This document shows positions 8,320 to 18,100 of a stretch of DNA of 42,757 nt, piece after piece; positions within the stretch are counted from its first letter, which is position 1; each line of letters starts with the position of its first letter. The DNA comes from Tannerellaceae bacterium (GTDB lineage: Bacteria > Bacteroidota > Bacteroidia > Bacteroidales > Tannerellaceae). Below the pieces are notes generated by a model. The model saw nothing but the letters and a program-made list of their open reading frames with translations. It searched no databases and had not been told where the DNA came from. The stretch is from NCBI GenBank assembly GCA_031264865.1, contig JAISDJ010000238.1:1-42757 (forward strand), written 5' to 3'. The translations under genes were made by a program, and so were the position numbers.

Positions 8320-9357
8320 TTAAAAATATTTAGTAACGGAAGCTTTTGAAAAACTATGCATCCTATTGATCATCCTGACGGCAGAGTCTACAATCGGATA
8401 AGCACAAATAGCGCCAGTCCCCTCGCCTAACCGAAGCCCTAAATGTAATAACGGCGTTGCATGAAGTATCTCAAGCAGCTTTTTATGGCCGGATTCGTCT
8501 CCACAATGCCCATAAATACAATACGACAAGACTTCCGGATATAATTTAGAGGCTGCCAATACACAGTTTGTCATAATAAAACCATCTACTAAAATTACCA
8601 TTTTCAATTCAGCCGCCCGAAGCATACCACCTACCGCCATTACCATTTCATAACCGCCAAAATAACGCATTACATTTAATACGCTATGGTCACCTTTATA
8701 ATTATCCAAAGCGGCTTGCAATACTTGTTGTTTATGCCTTACACCTTCATCATCCAATCCGCTTCCGGCTCCAACACAATCCGGAAGAGGTATATCCGTC
8801 AGACAAGTCATCCACATACTTGAAGCAGCTGTATTGGCAATTCCCATTTCTCCGAAACTAATTATATTGGAACCGTTGTGATGGCATTCCGTTACAAGAT
8901 CCGCTCCATATTGAAGCGCCAATTCCATCTCGCTAATCGTCATTGCCGATTCATGTAAAAAATTCCGTGTCCCTTTACGTATCTTATGATTTATAATCCG
9001 GGGATCAGGAGAAAAAACATAATCTACTCCGGCGTCTACAACTTTCAGCTGAAAGCCATGTTGGCGCGCCAGAAAACAAATCCCAGCTCCCCCATCGAGA
9101 AAATTAGAAATCATCTGGCGGGTTACTTCTTTTGGTGATTTACTTACGCCTTCATCGGCAATTCCATGATCGGCAGCAAATATTATATTTACCGGTTTCC
9201 GTAAAGAAGGCGAAAGCGTCTGCTGAATCAATCCTATTTGCATGGCTAAAGTTTCCAGTGTTCCCAATGAACCTTTGGGTTTGGTGAGGTTATCTATTTT
9301 TTGTTGCAACTCACAGGTTATACCGGTATCCGGCGATGTGATATTAAAAACAATCAT
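8320..9357 (-). CDS. cobT: Nicotinate-nucleotide--dimethylbenzimidazole phosphoribosyltransferase
   Basis: Makes alpha-ribazole-5'-phosphate from nicotinate mononucleotide and the lower-ligand base in the cytoplasm. The 345-residue length is usual. The N-terminus has [12 protein letters not shown] and the middle has FAADHGI. The C-terminus has LRLGEGTGA with Glu312, the equivalent of the catalytic base. The start overlaps the end of cobU by ATGA. CobT partners CobS, which lies immediately downstream. Confidence 0.95.
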   Translation of the reverse strand: MIVFNITSPDTGITCELQQKIDNLTKPKGSLGTLETLAMQIGLIQQTLSPSLRKPVNIIFAADHGIADEGVSKSPKEVTRQMISNFLDGGAGICFLARQHGFQLKVVDAGVDYVFSPDPRIINHKIRKGTRNFLHESAMTISEMELALQYGADLVTECHHNGSNIISFGEMGIANTAASSMWMTCLTDIPLPDCVGAGSGLDDEGVRHKQQVLQAALDNYKGDHSVLNVMRYFGGYEMVMAVGGMLRAAELKMVILVDGFIMTNCVLAASKLYPEVLSYCIYGHCGDESGHKKLLEILHATPLLHLGLRLGEGTGAICAYPIVDSAVRMINRMHSFSKASVTKYF

Positions 9358-9866
9358 GATTTTATTTTAAAAGGGATTCCACTTACCATCAAGATTACTT
9401 CGTCGGCACAGGAAGCGATGTATTGGTTTAGCCATCCTTGCATATCGGTAAACTTCCGTTGCAATTCATTCGCAGATGTTCCTCCCATGCCTATTTCATT
9501 TGTTACAAAGATAAAATAGGCTTCTTGATCCGTCAGGAGATTAAATTCATCTTTTATAAGGGATAAGGCTTTTTCAACATTCCCGTCATTATCATAAAAA
9601 AAGTTTGTTGCCCAAAGGGTTACGCAGTCTATTACAATTACTCTTCCCTGTAAGGGATGCCGACTCAGGTTTTTATCTTCTTCAATGTTTGTCCATTCGG
9701 AACCTCTATCTTTTTTGTGCCGTTCGATACGCTGCCTGTGTTCGTCGTCCCACACACGGGAAGTTGCCAGGTAAACAGGATGCGCTGTTTGTTGTAAGGC
9801 AAGTTGCTGGGCATAGCCGCTTTTGTTAGAACGTTGTCCGCCGGTGATCAGAATAATCCGTTTCAT
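9354..9866 (-). CDS. cobU: Bifunctional adenosylcobinamide kinase / adenosylcobinamide-phosphate guanylyltransferase
   Basis: Phosphorylates adenosylcobinamide and activates it with GTP. The 170-residue protein has the N-terminal nucleotide loop [14 protein letters not shown], the downstream histidine region [25 protein letters not shown] and TNEIGMGGT, all in CobU order. Odd: the P-loop reads GGQRSNKS, with Asn14 where GGxRSGKS has Gly. Catalytic Lys and Ser are kept, so activity is plausible. It shares one base with the cbiB stop and overlaps cobT by four. Confidence 0.92.
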   Translation of the reverse strand: MKRIILITGGQRSNKSGYAQQLALQQTAHPVYLATSRVWDDEHRQRIERHKKDRGSEWTNIEEDKNLSRHPLQGRVIVIDCVTLWATNFFYDNDGNVEKALSLIKDEFNLLTDQEAYFIFVTNEIGMGGTSANELQRKFTDMQGWLNQYIASCADEVILMVSGIPFKIKS

Positions 9867-10840
9867 TAGATGCTAATATAAGGAAAGCCGGTTAGCAAAA
9901 GTAATATCACAAAAATACCCATGATGAGTTCCGTATTATTATTCACCTGAATAGCACGTTGTAGATCGTTCCACGAAAAAGGGCGCTCATTCACACCGAT
10001 GTATGGTTTTTCTACCGGGTGGCCGAAATAATCATGCGTTCCTCCGAAACGGCAATCCAATATAGCAGCCAAAGCAGCTTCGGGATAGCCTGCGTTCGGG
10101 CTTTCATGTGCTGGGCCGAAGCGGTGTACAAATCCTCGCCTGTCCCAATTGCCCGAGACAAACAGCATCAGGTAAGCCGTCAGCCGGGCAGGAATATAAT
10201 TCGCTATATCATCAATCTTCGCCGCCGCCTGTCCAAATTCATAATATCGATCCGTTTTATAACCAATCATCGAATCGAGTGTATTGATCATCTTATATGC
10301 CATCATTCCGGGTAATCCTAATAAGGCAAACCAAAACATCGGAGCAACAACTCCATCGCTCAAATTCTCGGCCAAGGATTCCAATGCCGCCGTTTTAATT
10401 TCGTGTAAAGAAAGGTTAGACGTATCGCGCCCTACAATACGAGAAAGCCGCTCGCGGCCTTCCTCTACGCTTCGCCCGGCAGCTTCAAACACACCCTGTA
10501 CTTCACGGATTAGCGTCTTACCTGCCAGACAATAAAAAACGCCGATCCCTACCAATAAGGCTTCTATATGAGGATGAAGCAAGAAGGTAAAAGCAAGCAA
10601 ACCATGACAAATGAGGTAAACGCCGACAATCAATAAAAAAGAAAACAGGCTTCCCTTTAGATAACGATTCTTCCCCTTATTAAGGATACGTTCGCCGGCG
10701 TTAATCATTTTACCAAACAATACCACAGGATGAGGCCATCCTTCCGGGTCTCCCAATAAACGATCGGCCATCCATCCGCCGATAAAAGGAATTATTCGAA
10801 ACAATACGATAGAATGGTAAATCCAGAGCATATTATTCAT
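9866..10840 (-). CDS. cbiB: Adenosylcobinamide-phosphate synthase CbiB/CobD
   Basis: A membrane protein that attaches the aminopropanol (phosphate) arm to adenosylcobyric acid. Visible signatures are DRLLGDPEGWPHPVVLFG near the N-terminus, SLAENLSDGVVAPMFW and MINTLDSMIGYKTDRY. It has several hydrophobic helices and 324 residues, as usual. It is the first gene of the cobalamin operon. The candidate promoter box ends only 12 bases before this ATG, so either the transcript has a very short leader or translation starts at the second ATG (10831, MLWIYHS). I see no cobalamin riboswitch upstream. Confidence 0.93.
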   Translation of the reverse strand: MNNMLWIYHSIVLFRIIPFIGGWMADRLLGDPEGWPHPVVLFGKMINAGERILNKGKNRYLKGSLFSFLLIVGVYLICHGLLAFTFLLHPHIEALLVGIGVFYCLAGKTLIREVQGVFEAAGRSVEEGRERLSRIVGRDTSNLSLHEIKTAALESLAENLSDGVVAPMFWFALLGLPGMMAYKMINTLDSMIGYKTDRYYEFGQAAAKIDDIANYIPARLTAYLMLFVSGNWDRRGFVHRFGPAHESPNAGYPEAALAAILDCRFGGTHDYFGHPVEKPYIGVNERPFSWNDLQRAIQVNNNTELIMGIFVILLLLTGFPYISI

Positions 10841-10852
10841 TTATATAGGCAA

Positions 10853-10860
10853 CAAAGATA
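10853..10860 (-). promoter_or_regulatory. -7 box of the cobalamin operon
   Basis: On the minus strand this reads TATCTTTG, a full TAnnTTTG match. No TTG/TTTG lies at the usual distance upstream. The box is squeezed into the 63-base gap between the beta-barrel gene and cbiB. Confidence 0.45.
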
Positions 10861-10903
10861 ATGTTCCTAAATGAATATCCCCGGATTAGGTACAAAACAA
10901 ATG

Positions 10904-13741
10904 CTAAAATCGTGGAGGACCACCCGGACCGCCTGGCCCTCTCGGACCACGAGGCCCGCGATTTCCATTCATTGTATCAGATGCCGTTGCCCCTCCTTTA
11001 AATATACTAAAACGATATACGAAGTGAACCATAAAGTAACGTCCCAACGTATTATACTTTGAATAAGAAGAGCCTTCCGTATTAATCTGTTGGGTAATGC
11101 CATTACGCTGCGCCAGGATATCATACATCTTGATACGTAGGGTAGCTTGGTTGCCTTTAAGGAACGATTTAGACAGGGAGGCATTCCAAATTGTTTCATC
11201 CTGCTGGTATCCGGTGTCATATCCTGAAGTAGTAGACCAGTCGATTTCGCTCTCTATTTTGAAGTCGGATGGAAGATAAATAATGGTAGTTCCTCCTACC
11301 CCATAATTAAATGTATTCAGATTATTATCCGGCTGGAGGGAATAATCGGCTTTATTGTAACGGATATTTCCATTCACGCCTATATCAATGATCGTAGAAC
11401 GGAAATCAATTCCTGCCCGCTCCATTAACGTAAGCGTTTTATTCGTATTCTCTTTGCTATCAATAAAAGAATTGCTGTTTGCATAACCTGCCATCGACAT
11501 GGTGTTTACCGTAAGTTTCTTGTTTTTCAAAGGAGAATTGAAAATAAACCGGAAATTCCCCCGGAAATTCCCGTTTGTATTTCTGTATGTAGTCTGTCTT
11601 CTTCCACTACCAAGATTAGTTTGCTCCGATACGATGGCATTCACTACATAATTTCCATCGGCCATGAGGATAATAGCCGTTTGCTTTTCAGGCAGGAATT
11701 TCTGGAAACGTACAACGAGGTTATTAGTATAATACGGCTTCAGGTCTGGATTACCAATAATCGTATTATTGGGATTCGACACGTTTGCTACAGGTTGCAA
11801 TTGTGTTATGCTTGGCTGGCTTGTTCGCCCGTTATAATCGATCCGCAGGTTTGTTTGCTTATTATATATGTAGTTGAACTGCGCCATTGGCGAAAGATTA
11901 AGTACATTTCTTGAGATAGATGAAAGGATCGTATCTCCAATAAACGTTTCACTTTTATTATACGAAGGGTCTAGGTTTAAACCGATTGTATAATTAAATT
12001 TCTGTCGTTGTGATTTAAAACTCAGACTGGCACGTTGGCTGATGAAATCATTGCGGTAGCTCTGGCTATAAGCTGTGTCGAGCACCGTATAATCCCCCAT
12101 CTCGTCTTTAGCATAGGTATATTTAAGCGCTTCCTGCCTCCGCTGGCTAAAGCTGTACGTTGCCTGAAGAAAATTATTCCATCCTAAAGGTTCCACCCAC
12201 GAAAGGTACGCCCGGTAGTTATATCCTTTATTGTCGTATTGATACTGCTGGTCTATCAACTTATTACTCATGGCCTCCCTGTCACCAAAATAATAAGTAT
12301 TGGAGTATTCTGTACCGTCTTCATCCGAGTCGCTGTATCCTCCTGAGAAAGAAGCGCTCAATACACGTCCTTTCGTATTAAGTTTACGACTTATTTCCAG
12401 GCGAGCATCCAGATTATATCCACTCCCATTATCCGCCGTATAAGAATCTCCTCTATTAAGTGAATCCATCAGGGCTTCGTCCATATCTTTTAATCCTTGC
12501 AAGGTAACGTATTCTTCAGATGAAACATTTTCACTTTTACTATAACTGAAATTAGGGCGGAAAATGATATTCGTCATCGTGTCGGGTTTCCATTCCAGAC
12601 GGAAATTCACACCCCAATTATCCGATTTCCGATTCCGGTAACTTTCGCTCTCTTGATGCTGAAGACTATCACCAGGCTGAATCTTACGGTCTCTACTGTT
12701 TCCAAAAAGATCATTGTCCGAATGGTTGTAACGGATATTTCCATTTAATGCCAGTTTTTCATTAAATTCTTTCGTGAAATTCATCCCTATATTTCCAGAC
12801 TGGGTGATACCGCTACTATTGCCTCCTCGGAAACCCAGCCCACCACCGCCTCCCATCCCTTGAAACATAGTAGATGCGAGGTCCGAAAATCCCATGTTAT
12901 TCGTATTATTCAATCCTCCCATGATAGTGAACTGATCGTTGTTATAAAAACGATTTACCATGAAATTTCCTTCGTATCGTTCGTCGCTGCCATATCCTGC
13001 AAAAGCATTGCCAAACCATCCTTGCTTCATACCTGGCTTGACAGTCAGATTTATCACCGTTTCTTCTTCACCATCATCAAAGCCGGTCATCAATGTCATA
13101 TCACTTTTTTTATCTAACACTTGTAGTTTGTCAATCATTTGGGCGGGAAGGTTTTTGGAAGCTACTTTCGGATCGTCCGAGAAGAATTCTTTCCCGTCCA
13201 CCATCACCTTTTTTACTTCTTTTCCATTCACCGTAATTTTCCCTTCACTATCAACTTCCACTCCGGGCATCTTTTTTAATAAGTCTTCCAACACCGAGCC
13301 TTCCGTTACTTTATACGAATCAGCATTGTATTCTATCGTATCATTACGTACAACCATTTCGGGAGCTTTAGCTACAACAATGGCTTCACCTAAAAGAATA
13401 GCTCCATCGCTAAGCCCTAATTTTCCAACATCAACGGGATGGATTCTTCCGGTAATTTGCAAAGGTTGGTATAAGGGTTCAAACCCAATAAAAGAAACAT
13501 GTAACAGGTAATTCCCCGGTTTTATATTTTTCAAAGAGAAACTTCCATTACGCGAACTCGCTACTCCGTTTATCATGGTACTATCCTTCACATTCAACAG
13601 ACGGATGGTTGCTTGTTCTACCGGAGTGTTTGTCCCCTCCTCTACAATAATTCCTTTTACTTCTACATTAGACCGTTGTGCAAACGCAGGTAATGAAAAG
13701 AAACATACAATCAACAGACAATAAAAAATCTCAACTTTCAT
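10904..13741 (-). CDS. Outer-membrane beta-barrel protein with CarboxypepD-like and plug domains (TonB-receptor-like)
   Basis: A 945-residue protein with a signal peptide (1-21, ending PAFAQ) and a carboxypeptidase-regulatory-like beta-sandwich (about 27-105). A plug-like domain (about 125-230) includes LLKKMPGVEVDSEGKITVNG and KKVMVDGKEFFSDDPK. A long barrel follows, rich in YxxNLDARLEI-type strands; this matches the outer-membrane beta-barrel family common in Bacteroidota (OMP_b-brl_3 type). The last predicted barrel strand ends at FVYRFSIF. A flexible tail of Gly-Pro-Arg repeats (GPRGPRGPGGPGGPP) follows, so the chain does not end in the usual barrel signature. It lies downstream of the ECF sigma gene on the same strand. 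The substrate is unknown. Confidence 0.85.
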   Translation of the reverse strand: MKVEIFYCLLIVCFFSLPAFAQRSNVEVKGIIVEEGTNTPVEQATIRLLNVKDSTMINGVASSRNGSFSLKNIKPGNYLLHVSFIGFEPLYQPLQITGRIHPVDVGKLGLSDGAILLGEAIVVAKAPEMVVRNDTIEYNADSYKVTEGSVLEDLLKKMPGVEVDSEGKITVNGKEVKKVMVDGKEFFSDDPKVASKNLPAQMIDKLQVLDKKSDMTLMTGFDDGEEETVINLTVKPGMKQGWFGNAFAGYGSDERYEGNFMVNRFYNNDQFTIMGGLNNTNNMGFSDLASTMFQGMGGGGGLGFRGGNSSGITQSGNIGMNFTKEFNEKLALNGNIRYNHSDNDLFGNSRDRKIQPGDSLQHQESESYRNRKSDNWGVNFRLEWKPDTMTNIIFRPNFSYSKSENVSSEEYVTLQGLKDMDEALMDSLNRGDSYTADNGSGYNLDARLEISRKLNTKGRVLSASFSGGYSDSDEDGTEYSNTYYFGDREAMSNKLIDQQYQYDNKGYNYRAYLSWVEPLGWNNFLQATYSFSQRRQEALKYTYAKDEMGDYTVLDTAYSQSYRNDFISQRASLSFKSQRQKFNYTIGLNLDPSYNKSETFIGDTILSSISRNVLNLSPMAQFNYIYNKQTNLRIDYNGRTSQPSITQLQPVANVSNPNNTIIGNPDLKPYYTNNLVVRFQKFLPEKQTAIILMADGNYVVNAIVSEQTNLGSGRRQTTYRNTNGNFRGNFRFIFNSPLKNKKLTVNTMSMAGYANSNSFIDSKENTNKTLTLMERAGIDFRSTIIDIGVNGNIRYNKADYSLQPDNNLNTFNYGVGGTTIIYLPSDFKIESEIDWSTTSGYDTGYQQDETIWNASLSKSFLKGNQATLRIKMYDILAQRNGITQQINTEGSSYSKYNTLGRYFMVHFVYRFSIFKGGATASDTMNGNRGPRGPRGPGGPGGPPRF

Positions 13742-13925
13742 AAGTAATGATTAACTTCTTTTACTACAAAGACTATCAAATTCGTGTAAAATAGATCGAT
13801 GAAAAAATAATTAGTTTAACAACCCTTATAGAGATTTGTATTTATTAACAAATTCAAGTATTGAATAAGATTCTCCCGTTCTTTCATTTCAATTGTTTAT
13901 CTTTATACTAGAGAAGGGGGCCGTC

Positions 13926-14480
13926 TCACGACAAAAAGGTTAGGAGAAGCGGCAGATAATCTTTCAGTTTAACACGGAGAATTTTCAATGATTGCCTAAT
14001 CCGGTACTCTACAGTTTTAACAGAGACACCAAGTTCTTCGGCTATTTGTACATTCGTGCAATCTCCAAAACGGCTGCGAATAAACGTTTCTCTGAAAACA
14101 TCCGGCAATTCATTCACGGCTTTTTCTATATTCTCGGCTAATTCATTGATAAGATAGTAGTCAGGGTCGTTAAACTGATCTTTTATCTTCTCATAGATCA
14201 TCGTATGTACCCGTTCCCGGTACTGTTGTTTTTTGATAGCATTCAGGCATCGGAACTTTGTAGCAGTAAAAAGATAGGATTTAACAGAAGACTCTATAAT
14301 CACGCTCTCTCGGTTCTCCCAAATGAACAACATCAAATCCTGAACCAACTCCTCCGCATCATCATCGGATACATAGTGAGAAGCAAATTCACACAGAGGA
14401 GAATAGTACTTAACAAACAATTGTTTGTAAGCCTCTTTATTGCCGGCATATAGCAAAGTCAAAAGTTCGTGGTCGCTCAT
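13926..14480 (-). CDS. ECF-family RNA polymerase sigma factor
   Basis: A 184-residue sigma-70 family protein. Region 2 (about 22-90) carries DAEELVQDLMLFIWENR and SYLFTATKFRCLNAIKK. Region 4 (about 125-175) carries LPDVFRETFIRSRFGDCTNVQIAEELGVSVKTVEYRIRQSL, split here only by reading order. It is the usual Bacteroidota ECF class, paired with a FecR anti-sigma factor and a SusC-type transducer. No FecR gene is adjacent. The only one in the window is 3.6 kb away on the other strand, beyond the GH106 gene. I infer that they are partners. Confidence 0.9.
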   Translation of the reverse strand: MSDHELLTLLYAGNKEAYKQLFVKYYSPLCEFASHYVSDDDAEELVQDLMLFIWENRESVIIESSVKSYLFTATKFRCLNAIKKQQYRERVHTMIYEKIKDQFNDPDYYLINELAENIEKAVNELPDVFRETFIRSRFGDCTNVQIAEELGVSVKTVEYRIRQSLKILRVKLKDYLPLLLTFLS

Positions 14481-14511
14481 ACTATCCTTTCTGTTTTATT
14501 CCAAGGCATCC

Positions 14512-14571
14512 TCGACAAAGATATTATTAAAATTGATGTCGTTGACAAAGATATTACTAAAATCAATGCCG
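14512..14571 (-). promoter_or_regulatory. 30-bp tandem repeat carrying duplicated -7 boxes upstream of the ECF sigma gene
   Basis: Two adjacent 30-base units (14512-14541 and 14542-14571) agree at 25 of 30 positions. Each holds TATCTTTG on the minus strand (14516-14523 and 14546-14553). The TTTG of the distal copy lies 22 bases upstream of the proximal -7 box and can serve as its -33 element. The proximal promoter would give a leader of roughly 30 bases before the sigma-factor ATG. The rest of this gap up to the GH106 stop shows nothing else. Confidence 0.55.
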
Positions 14572-14599
14572 TTTAGTTAAGGAAATCGCCCAAATTAAA

Positions 14600-17500
14600 T
14601 TACAAGGATCGCAGAATGACCGGTCCCAGCAACCCGCTATCTTTCAATGCTGTCTCTTTCTTCGGCCCCGCAATGGTCCATGTCTTGCGTTGCTCTTCGG
14701 GTTGATTGGCATCATAGACAAGCCGATTGAACCATGTGCTTGTTACTTCCACTTGCAATATGTTTTTTCCTAACTTCAGGGCATTCGTGACGTCAAGACG
14801 ATAGGGCGGCGCCCACAGCGTACGTAGCTTTTTTCCGTTCAGTGTTATTACGGCAATCATTTCCACGCGACCGAGGTCAAGCGAATAAACCGTACCCTTC
14901 TTTATTTTTCCGGCATCAAACGTTGTCGTATAAGTCACCGTTCCCGAAAACGCCTTAGCTTCGGGCGACAGGTCAAGGTCTTTCCAGGCTTTCAGTTCGG
15001 ACACCTTGAAAGAGGAGGGAGTGCCCCACCCGGACGGAAATGCCAGCGTCCACGAATCGGAAAGCGTTTGAATGTCCACAGCAGTATTGCTCGATGTGGT
15101 TTGTGCGGCGGTAGCAGTTGTACCTGTCCTAAAAACGACAAAACAGGAGCCGGCGCGTTCAAAGTCTAAGCGAACGGAAGTACGTCCGCCGTCGTGTCCA
15201 GCGATGTCGGCTGACGTGATTTCGCCGCTCACCGGATCCCACACTTCGGCGTTCCCTGCGTGATTAAAACTGAGCTCGCCCTGAAAACCGCATTCGTAAG
15301 GCGCACAAACGTAATACCAGTCGGCACCTTCCGTCTGGCGGTGTAGCCACAGGGCGTCGCCACCCGTTACATCGGGAGCGATCGCCAGTTTTTCCAAAGC
15401 GTCGCCGATGCTTGTCTCGGAAATTATTTTCCCCTTGCCGACAGCGCGTATATTTTCCCCGCAGGCATCACTACCCCACAGTTCATGTACGGCTGCATCG
15501 AAACAGCGTTGTGTCTCCTCGCCGCCGATAAGTGTTGCAAGTCCCCGCGGTGCATTGCCTACAACAATAGCACCTTCGCGAACTAACTCCAGCAGTTTCT
15601 CAAGCGTTTCAGGCAACATGCGTTCGTTGTCCGGCAACCACATCACGCGGTAGGAGACGCCTTCCGGCGTGACAATGTTTCCGTCACGAACGGCAAGCCG
15701 GGTCAGCAAGACATCCGGGTTGCAGTAATCATATTTATAGCCTTTGGGGAACGGTGCGTTCTGGTCGGGCTTGTGGTCAATTTCGTCGCCGAGATACCAG
15801 AGTACGTCAGAAACGGGTTTACCTCGCTCTAACAGATAGTTAAGACGCGACAGATAGCCGGTAAATGCCGGAACATGCTTCCACCACGTCTGTCCACGCA
15901 GGAAAGGCGTACCAATCCCAGAGCCGAATGCCGTTCCGGGTGGCAACCAGTCCGTACGCGGATTGTGTGTGTATGTATGAAATACCGGATGCGTTACTCC
16001 TTCGATGAAATTGAGGTTGGCGATTTCTTTCAACATACTTAAATGTTCATCCCACGTGAGATTAAATGAGGTGAACGATTCGGCGGCGATGCGCGGCTTG
16101 CCGTAGAGACGTGCTGCGGAAACCGTCGGCTTAATAGATTTGAAGTTGACGGAACCGACGTAAGATTCGGCATGTGGATGCCAGAACTCACACATCGGCA
16201 CGTCGGCGTATTTATAATATTCCATAATATCGGCGGGAAAAACATCCCCGGCTGCCGTCTCGTACATCACATTCAATTCGTTTTCTTTTGCCAGTTCGGT
16301 CATTTGTCCGAAAAACTTGTCGGCAAACAAATCTCCGATGACGCCGCGCCAGTCGCGCAGAAAACGTCCGGTCGTTTCATGATCTCCAACCACATATCCA
16401 AACACCGCTGGCAGCCATTTGCGGAGCTGATACCCCGTCCGTTGTCCGAATTCAGATTCCATGCGTGGCGTCCAGGTCTGGGTTTTACATTCCCAACTGT
16501 CCATCAGCATCCCGTTCAGTAATCCACCGGCGAGCGGGCCATTAGCAAGGCGACCGATATAATTTGCAAAATGAACATCCGGGCCTGCTTCCGACAGCTT
16601 GTCGCACTCCCAGCCGGTACCTTCCGGTGGAGCGGGGCCATTCTTCATGCCAGTATTCACGTGACCTATTCGTAGAATCGTCCATTGACCAGCCGGCACA
16701 TCCCAGTTCAAGACACCGGAGGGAGACATGGCTGGGGTAATGTCAATGATTTGTTCAGGACTGACGAATGTTTCCAGCGATTGTTTCGGATGATCGCTGG
16801 TACGCACAATGCTGCGCAATGTCCATCCGGCCGCCGATTCCCTGTTGTTTTTCCGGGCGGCAGTATACAGGCGAAGCGAGCGAATATTCATTTCATGCTG
16901 ATTGGCAATCGTAATACGATAAGTAGACGATCCACCGGTACTGCCCAACGATTCGTTACAAGCTAATGAAATTGGACGATCGTCCTGCCAGTTGGCCTGC
17001 GGCAACGGCGTATGCAGTATTTCCTGCATTTTCCTGCCGGGAAACATCGCCTGCACACTCACCGTTATGCCGGGATCATAACACCATGCATGATTGAATC
17101 CCCGAACACTCGAAAATTCAACGGTACGGATCGTCACAGCATTGGGAAACGTTACTTCTATCCAATGCGGATTATCGCCCGAAACAGGAGGAAACACAAT
17201 AGCTTTTTGAGTATCACCCGACAAAAAGTCTTTCCAGTCAAAGTCACTGTCGCTCTTTACCGACTGCGGCACAAGCGGTTCGCCGGTATCGTCATAGGGC
17301 GTAGGAAATGCAAGGATGGCGATATCTCTGTAGTCATGCCATGCTTCACCACCCGGTTGCGGCAGTGGCAATGTCATAGTAACCGGCCCGGCGCCGCTTA
17401 CATCCGTCCGGCTCCACGCAAGGTGGCGCATGGCATTGGATGGTTCTATCCATGGGCCGCCGGACATCGCCCAACCGGGACAGTTCTGCATCGTGAAACG

Positions 17501-17884
17501 CAGTCCCAGGCGGCGACATTCTTCTGCCGTATAGCGCACGGCGTCGTCCCACGGTTCGCTGAGGCAGGTAATCTGCGGTTCCACACCCGGCCACGGACCT
17601 CCAAACTGCCCGTGAAAAAATTGTATGCCGGAAAATCCGGCATCGGCAATAGCTTCCAAATCGGCCGTAATACCCTTTTTTGCCACGTTCCCACCAATAA
17701 AATGAAACCATGTCTCCGGATGATAGACCATCGGCGGTGACTGGAATGCATCCCTGTCAGCGTTGTCGAAAGAGCGAGCAAGTTCCTGCGCAGAAGGAAC
17801 TATCGGCGTCTGTGCCTGTAACGAAGTTGTAACAGACACTGTAATTAAAATCGCCATCGTAATGAGTTGTTCTGATTTTTTCAT
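14600..17884 (-). CDS. Glycoside hydrolase, GH106-type alpha-L-rhamnosidase
   Basis: A secreted 1094-residue enzyme; the signal peptide covers residues 1-25 (SLQAQ). The N-terminal catalytic part has the GH106 hallmarks PETWFHFIGGNVAKKGI, ADAGFSGIQFFHGQFGG and NCPGWAMSGGPWIEPSNAMR. The middle holds AAESFTSFNLTWDEHL and LWYLGDEIDHKP. The C-terminal about 170 residues look like a beta-sandwich of the galactose-binding type (RVEMIAVITLNGKKL, WAPPYRLDVTNALKLGKN). Known GH106 enzymes release alpha-L-rhamnose. It is transcribed away from the FecR-SusCD-sulfatase genes across a shared gap. Its coding sequence is visibly richer in G and C than the AT-rich neighbours, suggesting separate acquisition. 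Confidence 0.85.
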   Translation of the reverse strand: MKKSEQLITMAILITVSVTTSLQAQTPIVPSAQELARSFDNADRDAFQSPPMVYHPETWFHFIGGNVAKKGITADLEAIADAGFSGIQFFHGQFGGPWPGVEPQITCLSEPWDDAVRYTAEECRRLGLRFTMQNCPGWAMSGGPWIEPSNAMRHLAWSRTDVSGAGPVTMTLPLPQPGGEAWHDYRDIAILAFPTPYDDTGEPLVPQSVKSDSDFDWKDFLSGDTQKAIVFPPVSGDNPHWIEVTFPNAVTIRTVEFSSVRGFNHAWCYDPGITVSVQAMFPGRKMQEILHTPLPQANWQDDRPISLACNESLGSTGGSSTYRITIANQHEMNIRSLRLYTAARKNNRESAAGWTLRSIVRTSDHPKQSLETFVSPEQIIDITPAMSPSGVLNWDVPAGQWTILRIGHVNTGMKNGPAPPEGTGWECDKLSEAGPDVHFANYIGRLANGPLAGGLLNGMLMDSWECKTQTWTPRMESEFGQRTGYQLRKWLPAVFGYVVGDHETTGRFLRDWRGVIGDLFADKFFGQMTELAKENELNVMYETAAGDVFPADIMEYYKYADVPMCEFWHPHAESYVGSVNFKSIKPTVSAARLYGKPRIAAESFTSFNLTWDEHLSMLKEIANLNFIEGVTHPVFHTYTHNPRTDWLPPGTAFGSGIGTPFLRGQTWWKHVPAFTGYLSRLNYLLERGKPVSDVLWYLGDEIDHKPDQNAPFPKGYKYDYCNPDVLLTRLAVRDGNIVTPEGVSYRVMWLPDNERMLPETLEKLLELVREGAIVVGNAPRGLATLIGGEETQRCFDAAVHELWGSDACGENIRAVGKGKIISETSIGDALEKLAIAPDVTGGDALWLHRQTEGADWYYVCAPYECGFQGELSFNHAGNAEVWDPVSGEITSADIAGHDGGRTSVRLDFERAGSCFVVFRTGTTATAAQTTSSNTAVDIQTLSDSWTLAFPSGWGTPSSFKVSELKAWKDLDLSPEAKAFSGTVTYTTTFDAGKIKKGTVYSLDLGRVEMIAVITLNGKKLRTLWAPPYRLDVTNALKLGKNILQVEVTSTWFNRLVYDANQPEEQRKTWTIAGPKKETALKDSGLLGPVILRSL

Positions 17885-17926
17885 CTAATCCGAAATATTC
17901 ATACCGTATAATATATACCTAAAATC

Positions 17927-17952
17927 AACTTTAAAGTTAGTGTTTATTTTTG
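17927..17952 (+). promoter_or_regulatory. Palindrome and candidate -7 box in the divergent GH106/FecR gap
   Basis: AACTTTAAAGTT (17927-17938) is a perfect 12-base palindrome. TATTTTTG (17945-17952) is a full TAnnTTTG match on the + strand, about 150 bases before the FecR-like start. No clear -33 element was found, and no -7 box for the GH106 gene was seen. This gap is where a locus regulator or ECF-sigma promoter would act. Confidence 0.35.
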
Positions 17953-18100
17953 AATATGCTGGATATTGATTGAATTTATATTTATTTACCAATAGGACGA
18001 TTTTTGATAAACTGGGATGAATGTGTTAAAGTAGAATTAAAAACAAAAAAAATATTTTTTGATTAGGGTACCCGTCAGGTGGAATTGTCGTATAGATAGA

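Noticed and set aside
17012-17740. 242-codon + strand frame inside the GH106 gene
   Set aside because: It is antisense to conserved GH106 motifs. The GC-rich coding strand leaves long open frames on the other strand by composition alone.
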